NCBI GenBank assembly: GCA_019637685.1
Contig: JAHBVF010000003.1
Span: 186,001 to 250,000 of the forward strand
Reading direction: 5' to 3'
DNA length: 64,000 bases
Source: Caldilineaceae bacterium
GTDB lineage: Bacteria > Chloroflexota > Anaerolineae > Caldilineales > Caldilineaceae
Positions 18,580-27,545 of the stretch are shown here, in pieces. Made by a program: the position numbers and the translations under genes. The notes beneath the pieces are model-generated. The model did not search any database, was not told where the DNA came from, and worked only from the letters and a program-made list of their open reading frames with translations. Position 1 is the stretch's first letter, and every line of letters begins with the position of its first letter.

Positions 18580-19971
18580 TTAGGGCTTGTACCGCTCCCA
18601 AAAGCGCTGGCCCTGCGCCTGCACGTCATTGTATACCAGCCGCGCCCGCTGCATTTCTTCGCGCAGGGCAGCAATTTCCGGCGCGTAGTCCGGCAGCGCG
18701 GAGAGGTCGTGCATCTCCAGGGGATCGGTCTGCGTGTCGAAAAGTTGGGTATGACGCGCGCCGTCCACACAGTATTCGATGAGTTTGTAGCGTTCCCCCA
18801 GCAGCGCCCGCTGCACATCCCGATAGGCGAAATAGAGATTGTCCCGGCCCGGCGCATTCTCCTGAATGGCCGGGCGCATACTTTGGCCGTCCACCGACGG
18901 GGGCGTGGGCAGGCCGCTCAGATCGCAGAGGGTCGGGTAGATGTCCAGCAGAAAGGCGCGGGCGTCGGTCTGCACGCCCGCGGGCACACCCGGCCCTGCG
19001 AAGATCAGCGGCACGTGGATGCTGTGATCGTAGAGGCTCTGCTTGCCCATCAGCCCGTGGCGGCCCAGGGCCAGCCCGTTGTCCCCGGCAAAGACAATCA
19101 GCGTGTCCTCGCCGTGGCCCGATTCTTCCAGCGCATCCAAAATGCGTCCAATCTGTGCGTCCAGATGGCTGATCATCCCGTAGTAGTCGGCCAGATGGCG
19201 GCGAATCTCCCCGGGGGTGCGGGGTTTGGCGGCCAGGAGTTCGTCGCGCACATCCATCTCGCCGTTGTCGAAGGGGTGTGCGGTCAGGAAGTTCTCCGGC
19301 AGGTCGATGCTGTCCGGGTCGTACATTTCCTGGAATTCACGGGGCATTGTGCGCGGGTCGTGGGGGGCCATAAAAGCCACATAGAGCAGAAAGGGATCGT
19401 CGCTTGTGTGTCCAGCCAGAAAGTCGATGGCTGTCTCCGCAAACAGTTCCGACGAGTGCTTGCCGGGGGTGATGTGATCCCAGCACTTTTGGATGATCGG
19501 CTGGGTCGGCCCGAAGTCGATGCGCTGGGGACGGGCGTCCGGGTAGCGGCCCGTGGGGTCGAAGTTGCAGGCGGGCACATTCCAGTGGTCGTCCATCCCG
19601 CCGAAGAAGATTTCGCCCCCATCCGAGAAGCAGCGGGCAAAGGCCGCGGGTCCATTGTGCCATTTGCCCGTGCCAAAGGTTGTGTAGCCGTTGGCCCGCA
19701 GATATTCGGGCAGCATCAGGTGTTCGGCGGGAATGCTCTGGCCCTCCCCTTCCAGCCGGTAGAGATAGCGCCCGGTCATCAGCATGGCCCGGCTGGGCAT
19801 ACAGACCGCGCCGCTGCTGCCGCCGGGAATGTAGCCGTTGCGGAAGGTCGTGCCCCGGGCCACCAGCCGGTCCATGTGGGGTGTGTGGATGGCGTCGTTG
19901 CCCAGGGCGCGGATGGTGTCAAAGCGCTGGTCGTCGGTGAAGAGGATGAGGATATTGGGCTGGGTGGGCAT
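18580..19971 (-). CDS. Sulfatase (formylglycine-dependent)
   Basis: A 463-residue type I sulfatase of the alkaline-phosphatase fold. The start at 19971 has AAAGGAG five bases upstream and gives the family opening PNILILFTDDQR, with the metal-binding Asp pair at 13-14. The modification motif C-x-P-S-R (Cys57 in VCMPSRAMLMTGR) is intact, so Cys57 should be oxidised to formylglycine. Further signatures are GKWHNG, the metal-site DNGLALGRHGLMGKQSLYDH and a typical C-terminal half. There is no signal peptide, so it may act in the cytoplasm or on imported sulfated sugars; no maturation enzyme is in view. A CTGCAAAAAG-ended element lies upstream. Confidence 0.9.
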   Translation of the reverse strand: MPTQPNILILFTDDQRFDTIRALGNDAIHTPHMDRLVARGTTFRNGYIPGGSSGAVCMPSRAMLMTGRYLYRLEGEGQSIPAEHLMLPEYLRANGYTTFGTGKWHNGPAAFARCFSDGGEIFFGGMDDHWNVPACNFDPTGRYPDARPQRIDFGPTQPIIQKCWDHITPGKHSSELFAETAIDFLAGHTSDDPFLLYVAFMAPHDPRTMPREFQEMYDPDSIDLPENFLTAHPFDNGEMDVRDELLAAKPRTPGEIRRHLADYYGMISHLDAQIGRILDALEESGHGEDTLIVFAGDNGLALGRHGLMGKQSLYDHSIHVPLIFAGPGVPAGVQTDARAFLLDIYPTLCDLSGLPTPPSVDGQSMRPAIQENAPGRDNLYFAYRDVQRALLGERYKLIEYCVDGARHTQLFDTQTDPLEMHDLSALPDYAPEIAALREEMQRARLVYNDVQAQGQRFWERYKP

Positions 19972-20063
19972 ATGACTCCTTTGCGGACTCTGAGGTGATC
20001 GGGAGATAAACTTGGGCGCGCGTGAGGGATTGACTGGCACGGCGTTGTTCGCGTTGATGCCAT

Positions 20064-20203
20064 CGATGAGTCTTCTGCAAAAAGCCTTTTGAGCCACTGA
20101 TAGACACTGATAAACGCTGATAAAGAGAAGGATTCTCTCCTGAAATTCTCTGCGACTCCGCGTCTCCGCGGGAAAAATTGACCTTTTTGCAGGGGACTCA
20201 TCG
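20064..20203. repeat. Dispersed inverted-end element, copy 2 (subtype B)
   Basis: Ends 20064-20084 and 20183-20203 are 21-bp inverted repeats with two mismatches, including CGATGAGTC and CTGCAAAAAG. 140 bases. The interior is almost the same as that of the copy at 58637-58770, including GCCACTGA, CTGATAAACGCTGA and CTCTGCGACTCCGCG. Confidence 0.85.
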
Positions 20204-20460
20204 GATACTCTTCCCAAAAACTCAATCAGAAAGTGGCGGTTATTCTACCCGCATCGGGAATTAAAGACAATAGCCCCTCTTCACAATACCCCTGAAACAA
20301 AGTCAACGATCACCACCAGAGGTAGTGGCTTGCGGTAATGCATCCAGAAGATGCGACGGTGTCCATTTCTCATCGGAGTTGACTGACAACCCGTACTATC
20401 ACGAAGTATGCGGTTGCCCCGACTTCTGCTTGATCTTCAATCGCATTTTGCCAACACCTG

Positions 20461-20469
20461 TGCTATACT
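20461..20469 (+). promoter_or_regulatory. Extended -10 promoter of the molybdenum hydroxylase gene
   Basis: TGCTATACT (TG-n-TATACT) 43 bases before the ATG. No good -35 box at the right distance, as is usual for extended -10 promoters. The ribosome site AGGAGAATCC follows. Confidence 0.5.
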
Positions 20470-20511
20470 TTTCCCAGCGATTTATTTTCCCCAACTTAGC
20501 AGGAGAATCCA

Positions 20512-22773
20512 ATGGCTATTCAGACAAAAAACCCCGATTATAAAGTGATTGGAACCCGCCCCATCCGCCACGACGGGACGGACAAAGTGACCGGCGCTGC
20601 CCGCTACGGCGCGGATACTCAGCTGCCTGGCCTGCTCTATGGCAAGATTTTACGCAGTCCCCACGCCCATGCCCGTATCCTCTCCATCGACACCAGCAAA
20701 GCCGAGGCCCTGCCCGGTGTCACCGCCATTGTGACCAGCAAAGACCTGGCCCCGGCGGAGGACAAAGTGCAGGAGATGGGCGAAGATGTGACCAACCTGA
20801 TGTACCTGAGCGCCAACATTCTGGCCCAGGACAAAGTGCTCTACCACGGCCACGCCATTGCCGCGGTGGCGGCCAACAGCGTGCATGTGGCCGAAGAAGC
20901 GCTCAAACTTATCGAAGTCGAATACGAACTGTTGCCTCCGGTGTTGGATGCTTACGAGTCAGCCCAGCCCGGCGCGCCCATTTTGCTGCCCGGCCTGCGC
21001 ACCACTTCTATGGGCGAGAAGGGCGACAAACCCACCAACCTGGCCTCCCTGCTTCGCCACGAACGGGGCGATCTGGAAGCGGGCTTTGCCGCGGCCGATG
21101 CGATTGTGGAGCGGGAATTCCGTACCGCGATGGTCCACCAGGGCTACATCGAACCCCAGGCTTCCACCGCCATCTGGAAAGCGGATGGACAGATCGACAT
21201 CTGGACTACCACCCAGGGAGCCTTCCAGATTCGGGATTCGGTGGCCGAATTGCTGCGCGTGCCCGTCTCCCAAGTTCGGGTGACACCCACGGAGATCGGC
21301 GGCGGTTTCGGCGGCAAGTTCACACCCTACACCGACATTCCCGCCGCGCTGCTCTCTCGCAAGAGCCGCCACCGCCCTGTCAAAATTGTGATGACCCGCA
21401 CCGAAGTGCTACAGGCTACCGGCCCCACCTCTGGTTCCTTGATTCGGGTGAAGATGGGCGCCACCAAAGATGGCACCATCACCGCGGCCCAGGCCGAACT
21501 GTACTACGAGGCCGGTGCCTATCCAGGTTCACCCGTGGGCGCGGGCGCAGGCGTCATCCTTTCTCCCTACAAGCTGGAAAACCTGCGCATCGATGGCTAC
21601 GACGTGGTGGTCAACCGACCCCAGACCGGGGCTTACCGCGCGCCGGGCGGCACAAACGCCGCCTTCGCCTCCGAAACAGTCATTGACGAGCTGGCTGAGA
21701 AGCTGGGCCTCGATCCCCTGGAATTCCGCCTGAAGAACGCGGCCCGCGAAGGAGACCGGCGGCCCGATGGCCCGATCTTCCAGCGCATTGGCTATGCGGA
21801 GACAGTGGAAACGGCCATCGATCATCCCCATTATGCAATTCCCAAAGGCAAGAAACATGGCCGGGGCGTGGCCTCTGGTTTCTGGTTCAATGGAGCCGGC
21901 CCCAGCAGTGTGTCCGCCAATGTGAACCCGGATGGTACAGTCAACCTCGTCGAAGGTTCCACGGACATCGGCGGTACTCGGACCAGCGCCGCGATGATGT
22001 TGGCCGAAACCCTGGGTATTCCCGCCGAGGACGTCCATCCTCAGATTGTGGACACGGATTCCATCGGCTACACCGGCGGCACAGGTGGCAGCAGCGTCAC
22101 CCACAAAATCGGCATCACCACCCATCAGTTGGGGCTGGACCTGCGCGCCAAAATGGCCGAGCAGTTGGCCGGTTTCTGGGAGGTGGATGTGAATTCCATT
22201 AGCTTTGACTCCGGGGTCTTTAGTGCCAACGGCCACAGACTGGGATTTCAGGAAGCAGCCCAAAAACTGGCTGGCTCCAACCCGCCGCCATCGGCATTTG
22301 TCTCCATGCGTACCACCGGCGCGGGGCCGGGCTTTGCCACTCATATTGTGGATGTGGAAGTGGACGAGGAGACAGGCAAAGTAACGATTCTGCGCTACAC
22401 CGCGATTCAAGATGTGGGCCACGCCATCCACCCCAGTTATGTGGAAGGACAGATTCAGGGCGGCGTGGCGCAGGGCGTCGGCTGGGCGTTGAACGAGGAA
22501 TATATCTACAACGCTGAAGGCCATTTGGTCAACTCCAGCCTGCTGGACTACCGCATGCCCACTGCGCTGGACTTGCCGATGATTGAGACGGTTATGATCG
22601 AAGTTCCCAACCCCAACCACCCCTATGGCGTGCGCGGTGTGGGCGAGGTGCCCATTGTGCCGCCGGCTGCGGCCATTGCCAACGCCATCTACGACGCCAC
22701 GGGCGTGCGCATGACCGAGCTGCCCATGTCCCCGGCCCGGTTGCTGGAAGCCCTGTTGGCGAGGGACGCGTAG
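20512..22773 (+). CDS. Xanthine dehydrogenase/CO dehydrogenase family molybdopterin-binding subunit
   Basis: A 753-residue large subunit of a molybdenum hydroxylase. The N-terminal a/b-hammerhead domain (IRHDGTDKVTGAARYGAD..., about 15-130) is followed by the molybdopterin-binding domain with the GGGFGGK loop near 264, AYRAPGGTNAAFASE near 379, and the catalytic Glu of RGVGEVPIVPP near residue 712. Members hydroxylate purines, aldehydes, CO or N-heterocycles. The loop that marks CO dehydrogenase (CSFR) is not seen. FAD and 2Fe-2S subunits, normally encoded beside it, are absent on both sides. It must use subunits encoded elsewhere or transfer electrons differently. A clear ribosome site precedes the ATG and a terminator lies beyond the stop. 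Confidence 0.9.
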   Translation: MAIQTKNPDYKVIGTRPIRHDGTDKVTGAARYGADTQLPGLLYGKILRSPHAHARILSIDTSKAEALPGVTAIVTSKDLAPAEDKVQEMGEDVTNLMYLSANILAQDKVLYHGHAIAAVAANSVHVAEEALKLIEVEYELLPPVLDAYESAQPGAPILLPGLRTTSMGEKGDKPTNLASLLRHERGDLEAGFAAADAIVEREFRTAMVHQGYIEPQASTAIWKADGQIDIWTTTQGAFQIRDSVAELLRVPVSQVRVTPTEIGGGFGGKFTPYTDIPAALLSRKSRHRPVKIVMTRTEVLQATGPTSGSLIRVKMGATKDGTITAAQAELYYEAGAYPGSPVGAGAGVILSPYKLENLRIDGYDVVVNRPQTGAYRAPGGTNAAFASETVIDELAEKLGLDPLEFRLKNAAREGDRRPDGPIFQRIGYAETVETAIDHPHYAIPKGKKHGRGVASGFWFNGAGPSSVSANVNPDGTVNLVEGSTDIGGTRTSAAMMLAETLGIPAEDVHPQIVDTDSIGYTGGTGGSSVTHKIGITTHQLGLDLRAKMAEQLAGFWEVDVNSISFDSGVFSANGHRLGFQEAAQKLAGSNPPPSAFVSMRTTGAGPGFATHIVDVEVDEETGKVTILRYTAIQDVGHAIHPSYVEGQIQGGVAQGVGWALNEEYIYNAEGHLVNSSLLDYRMPTALDLPMIETVMIEVPNPNHPYGVRGVGEVPIVPPAAAIANAIYDATGVRMTELPMSPARLLEALLARDA

Positions 22774-22806
22774 TTGTTGCTTTTTCTGCACTGACATCAG
22801 TGGATC

Positions 22807-22942
22807 AGTAACTGTCCGTAAACAATTCGGGTGATCTGATTCCGGGAATCGGCCAGAGATGAAGGGGCATTCGAGTGATTTTGTGGCCGATTCCCGGAAT
22901 CGTGGCGTCGAAACTGCTAACCTAAAAACGGACAGTGTTACT
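22807..22942. repeat. 136-bp palindromic element with nested inverted repeats
   Basis: Outer ends AGTAACTGTCCGT (22807-22819) and ACGGACAGTGTTACT (22928-22942) are inverted apart from a 2-base offset. An inner perfect 18-bp inverted repeat pairs 22838-22855 (GATTCCGGGAATCGGCCA) with 22884-22901. It lies in the space after the molybdenum hydroxylase. The word ATTCCGGGAATC recurs near 25030. Confidence 0.65.
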
Positions 22943-22956
22943 TAGTTGTGCAAGAG

Positions 22957-22989
22957 AAAAAGGCCGGACGCTGAGCGTCCGGCCTTTTT
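22957..22989. terminator. Bidirectional terminator
   Basis: Perfect stem AAAAAGGCCGGACG (22957-22970) with its complement at 22976-22989, 5-nt loop. A- and T-runs flank the GC core, so it can stop transcripts from both converging genes (22773 and 23051). Confidence 0.85.
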
Positions 22990-23050
22990 GCGTAATCTTT
23001 GTTCATTTGGGCGGAGGAATCTTACAACACATATCTCTTTGGGGTGCTGC

Positions 23051-23788
23051 TTATGGATAGGGCTGGGTCGGAATTTCGTACCCGTAGCCGCGCATGGGTG
23101 TTTCGAGGAAGTCGAAATAGTGCGGCTCGCCGTCGGTGCGCCAACGGCCCACTGCTTCCGGGCGCACGGGGATGCGTGCCAGGGGATAGCCGAGAAATTC
23201 TTCCAGGCGGGCGAGGGTCGTCTCCTGATCCAGCACAAAATCTTCCATACGCACTTCCAGCCAGTGAGCCGGTTTGGGCGTGGCCTGCACCAGCTTGTCC
23301 TGGTAGAGCCACGAGATGGCCCGCCGTTCTCGCTCGCTTTCCGTGTGGGGATATTCGATGCCAAAGTCAGCCAGATCGTCGGTCTTGTGCCGGGCCAGAA
23401 TGCTGTCGCAGGGATTGCGCACCCAGAAAATGTAGCGAATGTCGGGGAACATCCGCACGATCCAGGGGAAGGCGAGGGTGGTTTCGGGGATTTTCCAGCC
23501 TTTGCGGGGCGCGGGCGCGGCCAGAACGCTGTGAAGATAGCCGTGGACCAGTTCGGTGAATTCAGCGGGGATGGGCATTGTATGCAGCGCGGAGAAGTCC
23601 CATTCCAGCCCGCCCAGCCAACGAACGTGGTGGGCCAGCACCCGGCAGGCGTCGTACATCTGCCCCGGCGGGATTAGGTCGCTGGAACGGTTGATGGGTG
23701 TGCCCAGATAGACGCCGCTGGCAAGCAAAGTTTGGGCCATAGCCCGGGTCGCGCCGTGGCCGCGACCGATGACTGTGACGTGGGGCAT
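23051..23788 (-). CDS. Sulfotransferase family protein
   Basis: A 245-residue P-loop protein that resembles PAPS-dependent sulfotransferases. It has the 5'-phosphosulfate loop variant GRGHGATRAMAQTLL at the N-terminus, a central strand and helix with YIFWVRNPCDSILARHK (3'-phosphate binding) and a late LEVRMEDFV. These enzymes move a sulfuryl group from PAPS to a hydroxyl of a sugar, lipid or peptide; the acceptor is unknown. The N-terminal loop differs from the classic PKSGTTW, so other P-loop functions remain possible. It stands alone between terminators, near a sulfatase gene. Confidence 0.7.
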   Translation of the reverse strand: MPHVTVIGRGHGATRAMAQTLLASGVYLGTPINRSSDLIPPGQMYDACRVLAHHVRWLGGLEWDFSALHTMPIPAEFTELVHGYLHSVLAAPAPRKGWKIPETTLAFPWIVRMFPDIRYIFWVRNPCDSILARHKTDDLADFGIEYPHTESERERRAISWLYQDKLVQATPKPAHWLEVRMEDFVLDQETTLARLEEFLGYPLARIPVRPEAVGRWRTDGEPHYFDFLETPMRGYGYEIPTQPYP

Positions 23789-23830
23789 GGAGAGATGATC
23801 CTTTGCCGGTGGGAAAGATTGTAGCTGCTG

Positions 23831-23884
23831 CGTGAAACGTAAAGCGTGAGATCATTCGAACGATCTCACGCTTTACATTTCACG
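23831..23884. terminator. 23-bp hairpin between two minus-strand genes
   Basis: Arms 23831-23853 and 23862-23884 pair with one G-U-type mismatch around an 8-nt loop. It lies between the stop of the oxidoreductase gene (23910) and the start of the sulfotransferase gene (23788). Its GTGAAACGT word is shared with the hairpin at 894-940. Confidence 0.65.
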
Positions 23885-23909
23885 TTTCTCTGGCGAGATG
23901 CGGCTGGTG

Positions 23910-24905
23910 TTAGCTGGGCACGCTCTCTACTGTCCCGCCTTCATACGACCGAATCGCCGCTTCAATAATCTCCTGCACGGCCAGCCCTTCTTTGCCCGAT
24001 GCTTCGATTTCATCCGGGGACACGCCCGCGTCCACCTGTTCGATCCAGCGGTTGATGCGGTTGCTGAAGGTCGCGCCGAAGCCGCTCAGCCCGCCCATAA
24101 TACTGTTGCGGATGACGGTCAGCTCTTCGCTGCGCCGGGGATAGAGGGTCAATTCCTCGTAGAGATTGTCCAGCACAAAGCGGCCTTCCGTGCCCATCAC
24201 TTCGCAGCGTTCCAGGTTGTGACGGGGATTGGTGTCGTAGCTGCCGGTCAGATGACCGACGACGCCGTTGGCGAATTCCAGATTCATCTGCACATTTGAA
24301 TAGCAGACCCGGCCCGGCGCGCGGTTGAAGAAGGCGTGTACCCGCTCCACATCGCCGCAGAAGTAGCGCATAATGTCCAGGCTGTGGGGGTGCAGGGCGC
24401 GGATGTGAAACCAGGGCGAAGATTCGTTGGGGTTGCCGATCCACATCGTCATATTAATTAGCAGGGGATCGCCCAGCTTGCCCTCATCCATCCACTCTTT
24501 GGCCTTGGCCGCGGGGGGCACAAAGCGGTGGTTCAGGTTGACGCCGAAGCAGAGCCCCTTCTCGCTGGCCTTGGCCACCATCTGCCGGGCCTTCACAATA
24601 TCGTTGGAGATGGGCTTTTCGCAGAGAACGTGCAGCCCGGCCTCGAAAGCTTCCATCACCGGCTCGTAGTGGTGGCCGCCATTCTCCGGCCCCGCGGTGG
24701 TGACACTGACCGCGTCCAGGTCCACATTCTTCACCAGATCGGCCACACTGTAAAAGGCGGGCACGCCGTATTGGGCCGCGGCTTTGTCGGCCCGGGCTTT
24801 GTCCATATCACAGACCGCGGCCAACGTGGCTTTGTCGCTGGCTTTGTAGACACCCGCGTGGGTGTTGCCGATACCGCCCAGACCGATAATCGCAACGTTG
24901 AGCAT
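23910..24905 (-). CDS. Gfo/Idh/MocA family oxidoreductase
   Basis: A 331-residue NAD(P)-dependent sugar or inositol dehydrogenase-like enzyme. The start is placed at ATG 24905, where GAGGAAC lies upstream and the Rossmann loop begins at once (MLNVAIIGLGGIGNTHAGVY). The family Lys is in CEKPISND, and the C-terminal half has the alpha/beta dimerisation fold with HPHSLDIMRYFCG. Members oxidise or epimerise sugars and cyclitols; the substrate is not deducible. Two further members of the family are at 58853 and 60725. Confidence 0.9.
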   Translation of the reverse strand: MLNVAIIGLGGIGNTHAGVYKASDKATLAAVCDMDKARADKAAAQYGVPAFYSVADLVKNVDLDAVSVTTAGPENGGHHYEPVMEAFEAGLHVLCEKPISNDIVKARQMVAKASEKGLCFGVNLNHRFVPPAAKAKEWMDEGKLGDPLLINMTMWIGNPNESSPWFHIRALHPHSLDIMRYFCGDVERVHAFFNRAPGRVCYSNVQMNLEFANGVVGHLTGSYDTNPRHNLERCEVMGTEGRFVLDNLYEELTLYPRRSEELTVIRNSIMGGLSGFGATFSNRINRWIEQVDAGVSPDEIEASGKEGLAVQEIIEAAIRSYEGGTVESVPS

Positions 24906-25314
24906 TTTGTTGTTCCTCGTGGAGTTGTAAAAGGGGCGTTGATGCAATGGCTCTATTGTACAACCCGCGCCACCAATTCCACAACCCCTTAATCTACGGC
25001 AAGTGCAATTCGGATTGGGGACAACCCATTCCGGGAATCAGCACCTCGCCCCCCCCACTTGAATTACCCCCATCCACAGCAAGCCAATGGCAAAAGGTCT
25101 CGGCGGTAATTGATTGGAATTGGGGTACAGTTGGAATGTACTTTACGTTGCACGGCCGTGCTTCGTTGGCTTGTACTCTATCTGCTCTGGGTTACAATAG
25201 AAGAGCCAAATTGTTATCAGAGTCTTATCTTTGGCCGTGCGCGGCAGCACGTAATTTTTTGGCAAGATTTGCCTGATAGAATTGGCACAGAACAATCACC
25301 CAAAGGAAGCTGTG
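24906..25314. other. Divergent promoter region
   Basis: 409 bases between the divergent oxidoreductase and response-regulator genes. It contains a plausible promoter (25171-25198) and a copy of the word ATTCCGGGAATC near 25030. No gene or RNA was recognised. Confidence 0.5.
25171..25198 (+). promoter_or_regulatory. Putative promoter of the two-component system
   Basis: TTGTAC (25171-25176), 16-base spacer, TACAAT (25193-25198), about 115 bases before the response-regulator start. Confidence 0.5.
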
Positions 25315-26007
25315 ATGAGCAAAGCCAAAATTCTTGTGGTGGACGACGAACCCAGCATCGGCGAAGTGGTCAGTCTCTATCTGGCCCAGGAAGGCTACGA
25401 TGTAAAAGTCGTGCGCGACGGTCAGGCCGCGCTGGACGCCATTGCCGCGTCGCCGCCCGATCTGCTGGTGCTGGATTTGATGCTGCCCAAAGTGGACGGC
25501 CTGGAGATCACCCGCCGGGTGCGCGCCCAGGCCAGCACGCCGATAATTATGCTCACCGCGCGCAAGGAGGAGACCGACCGCATTGTGGGGCTGGAAATGG
25601 GCGCGGACGATTACGTCGTCAAACCCTTCAGCCCGCGGGAACTGGTGAGCCGGGTGAAGGCCGTCCTGCGTCGCACCCAAAATGTGGCCCCTGTGGACGG
25701 GAGCAATCAGCCCATTACCTTCGGCGCGGTTACCATCGACCCCCGCACCCGCCAGGTGATGGTGGACGGGACCGAAGCCGCCCTGACTGTCAAGGAATTT
25801 GACCTGCTCTGGGCCTTCGCCACCCACCCCCGCCAGGTCTTCAACCGGGACCAACTGCTGGACAGAGTCTGGGGCATCACCGAATATGTGGACCCCAGCA
25901 CAGTCACTGTCCACGTGCGCCGCCTGCGGGAAAAGATCGAAGCCGATCCTTCCAACCCCTGTCATATTCTGACGGTGTGGGGGGTGGGCTATCGCTTTGA
26001 AATGTAG
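25315..26007 (+). CDS. OmpR/PhoB-family response regulator
   Basis: A 230-residue DNA-binding response regulator. The receiver domain (1-118) has the acidic pair at Asp10-Asp11, the phospho-acceptor Asp54 (LLVLDLMLPK), Thr81 and Lys103 (VVKPFSP). The C-terminal winged helix (about 130-228) ends with DPSTVTVHVRRLREKIE...ILTVWGVGYRFEM. The start is the ATG at 25315 after AAAGGAAG; a longer reading would begin upstream of the ribosome site. It is followed 102 bases later by its probable kinase, so the two form a two-component system. The signal and targets are unknown. Confidence 0.92.
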   Translation: MSKAKILVVDDEPSIGEVVSLYLAQEGYDVKVVRDGQAALDAIAASPPDLLVLDLMLPKVDGLEITRRVRAQASTPIIMLTARKEETDRIVGLEMGADDYVVKPFSPRELVSRVKAVLRRTQNVAPVDGSNQPITFGAVTIDPRTRQVMVDGTEAALTVKEFDLLWAFATHPRQVFNRDQLLDRVWGITEYVDPSTVTVHVRRLREKIEADPSNPCHILTVWGVGYRFEM

Positions 26008-26109
26008 AGGGAGATCAAGGGCACAGATGCCGAGGGATGGGGATTGGAACGTTCGGCCCAATCTCCATTTCGCACACCCTATTTCACATTCCGCAGTCAG
26101 GTTTATCTG

Positions 26110-27381
26110 ATGAACTATTCCGCTGTCGAAAAATCATCCGTCGCCCTGCCCCTTCGCTTTCTGCTGGGGGTTGTTGTCGCGGTGCTGGTGGGGCTGGCCC
26201 TCTTCTTTGCGGTGATGAACCCGCCCTGGGGCGAGATGCGCGCGATGGGCTGGTTTCTCTCCGCCACCGCGCTGATTTCTGTCGTCGCTGGCTATCTGCT
26301 CTATCGCCTGGGGTGGATCGACCGCGCACCCCGGCTCAGTTGGATGCTGGCCGGTTCCTATGCCCTGGCCAGCGCGCTCACATTTCTCAATGTCTACGTC
26401 ACCGCCCGGCTGATGTTTGCCAGCGAACACGACCTGCAATTGGCCACCGTTCTCCTCGTCTTTGCCGGGGTGATTGCCATGGCCCTGGGCTATTTCTTTT
26501 CCAGCGCGCTGACCGACCGCATCCAGGCCCTGAACCGGGCCGCGCATTCGATTGCCGCGGGGGAGTTGGACGTGCAGGTGTCGGTGAACGGGCGGCACGA
26601 AGTAGCCCAACTAGCCGAAACCTTCAACGGGATGGCCGCGCAGTTGGCCCAGGCCGCGCGCAGCCAGCGGGAGGCCGAACAGCTGCGCCGGGAACTCCTG
26701 GCCTGGGTGGGCCACGACCTGCGCACGCCTCTCTCCTCCATCCGCGCTATTGTGGAAGCCCTGGCCGACGGTGTGGTCACCGACACCGCCACCCAGCAGC
26801 GCTATCTGCTCACAGCCCAGCGGGATATTCAATCCCTTTCCCTATTGCTCGACGATCTCTTCGAGATGTCCCAGATCGGCGCGGGCGGGCTGCAACTGGA
26901 CCGCCAGCCCGCGTCCCTGGCTGATCTGCTCTCAGATACCCTGGAAAGCTTTACCGCGCTGGCCACGGCCAAAGGGGTGACGTTGACAGGCAGCGCGGGC
27001 GCGGGGGTGGACCCGGTGGCTATGGATGTGCAAAAGATTGGCCGGGTGCTGGGCAATCTGATCAGCAACGCCATCCGCCACACACCCGCGGGGGGGCTGG
27101 TGCGGGTGCAGGCAAAGGCAACAGGCGGGGATGTGTTGGTGGAGATCAGCGACAGCGGCGAGGGGATTCCCGCGGCCAGCCTGGGCCGGGTCTTCGAGCA
27201 GTTCTATCGGGTCGAGGCGTCCCGCAACCGGGAGACTGGCGGCGCGGGGCTGGGGCTGGCCATTGCCAAAGGCATTGTGGCTGCCCACGGCGGGCAGATC
27301 GGCGTGGACAGCACCGCGGGCGCGGGCGCACGTTTCTGGTTTGTATTGCCCCGGCAGAGCGGCTATAGCAATGCCACGTAG
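26110..27381 (+). CDS. Sensor histidine kinase
   Basis: A 423-residue membrane-bound kinase, likely partner of the regulator just upstream. About four hydrophobic segments lie in residues 10-135 with almost no external domain, suggesting it senses something in the membrane. They are followed by HAMP (about 135-188), HisKA with the phosphorylated His202 (WVGHDLRTPLSS), and a HATPase domain with the N box (NLISNAIRHTPAGG), G1 (DSGEGIP) and G2 (GGAGLGLAIAKG). I use ATG 26110; an in-frame TTG at 26044 is possible but would add an unlikely polar leader. The ribosome site is weak. Confidence 0.88.
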   Translation: MNYSAVEKSSVALPLRFLLGVVVAVLVGLALFFAVMNPPWGEMRAMGWFLSATALISVVAGYLLYRLGWIDRAPRLSWMLAGSYALASALTFLNVYVTARLMFASEHDLQLATVLLVFAGVIAMALGYFFSSALTDRIQALNRAAHSIAAGELDVQVSVNGRHEVAQLAETFNGMAAQLAQAARSQREAEQLRRELLAWVGHDLRTPLSSIRAIVEALADGVVTDTATQQRYLLTAQRDIQSLSLLLDDLFEMSQIGAGGLQLDRQPASLADLLSDTLESFTALATAKGVTLTGSAGAGVDPVAMDVQKIGRVLGNLISNAIRHTPAGGLVRVQAKATGGDVLVEISDSGEGIPAASLGRVFEQFYRVEASRNRETGGAGLGLAIAKGIVAAHGGQIGVDSTAGAGARFWFVLPRQSGYSNAT

Positions 27382-27545
27382 AAAACAGGAGTTTTTCGCA
27401 GGGCGGATTTCCACATCACCGCTAATGGCAGGTAAGAAACCTGCCCTACGAAAGTCCACATTTCAAAGTGACACTGCTATAGCGTATACTGTCTCCACCG
27501 ATGGGTGGGAATCCGCCCTCGCACCCATCCACAGGAGAACCCCTT

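Larger units (their letters stand above)
19972..20511. other. Divergent intergenic region with dispersed element
   Basis: 540 bases between the divergent sulfatase and molybdenum hydroxylase genes. It holds one dispersed element (20064-20203) and, nearer the second gene, an extended -10 promoter (20461-20469). No gene is supported in between. A 72-codon frame overlapping the hydroxylase start has no family signal. Confidence 0.6.

Noticed and set aside
20325..20543. 72-codon Cys-containing frame before the molybdenum hydroxylase
   Set aside because: It overlaps the promoter, ribosome site and start of the hydroxylase gene and has no ribosome site of its own.
21529..22797. 422-codon minus-strand frame opposite the molybdenum hydroxylase
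   Set aside because: Antisense shadow; the plus-strand protein has all family motifs.
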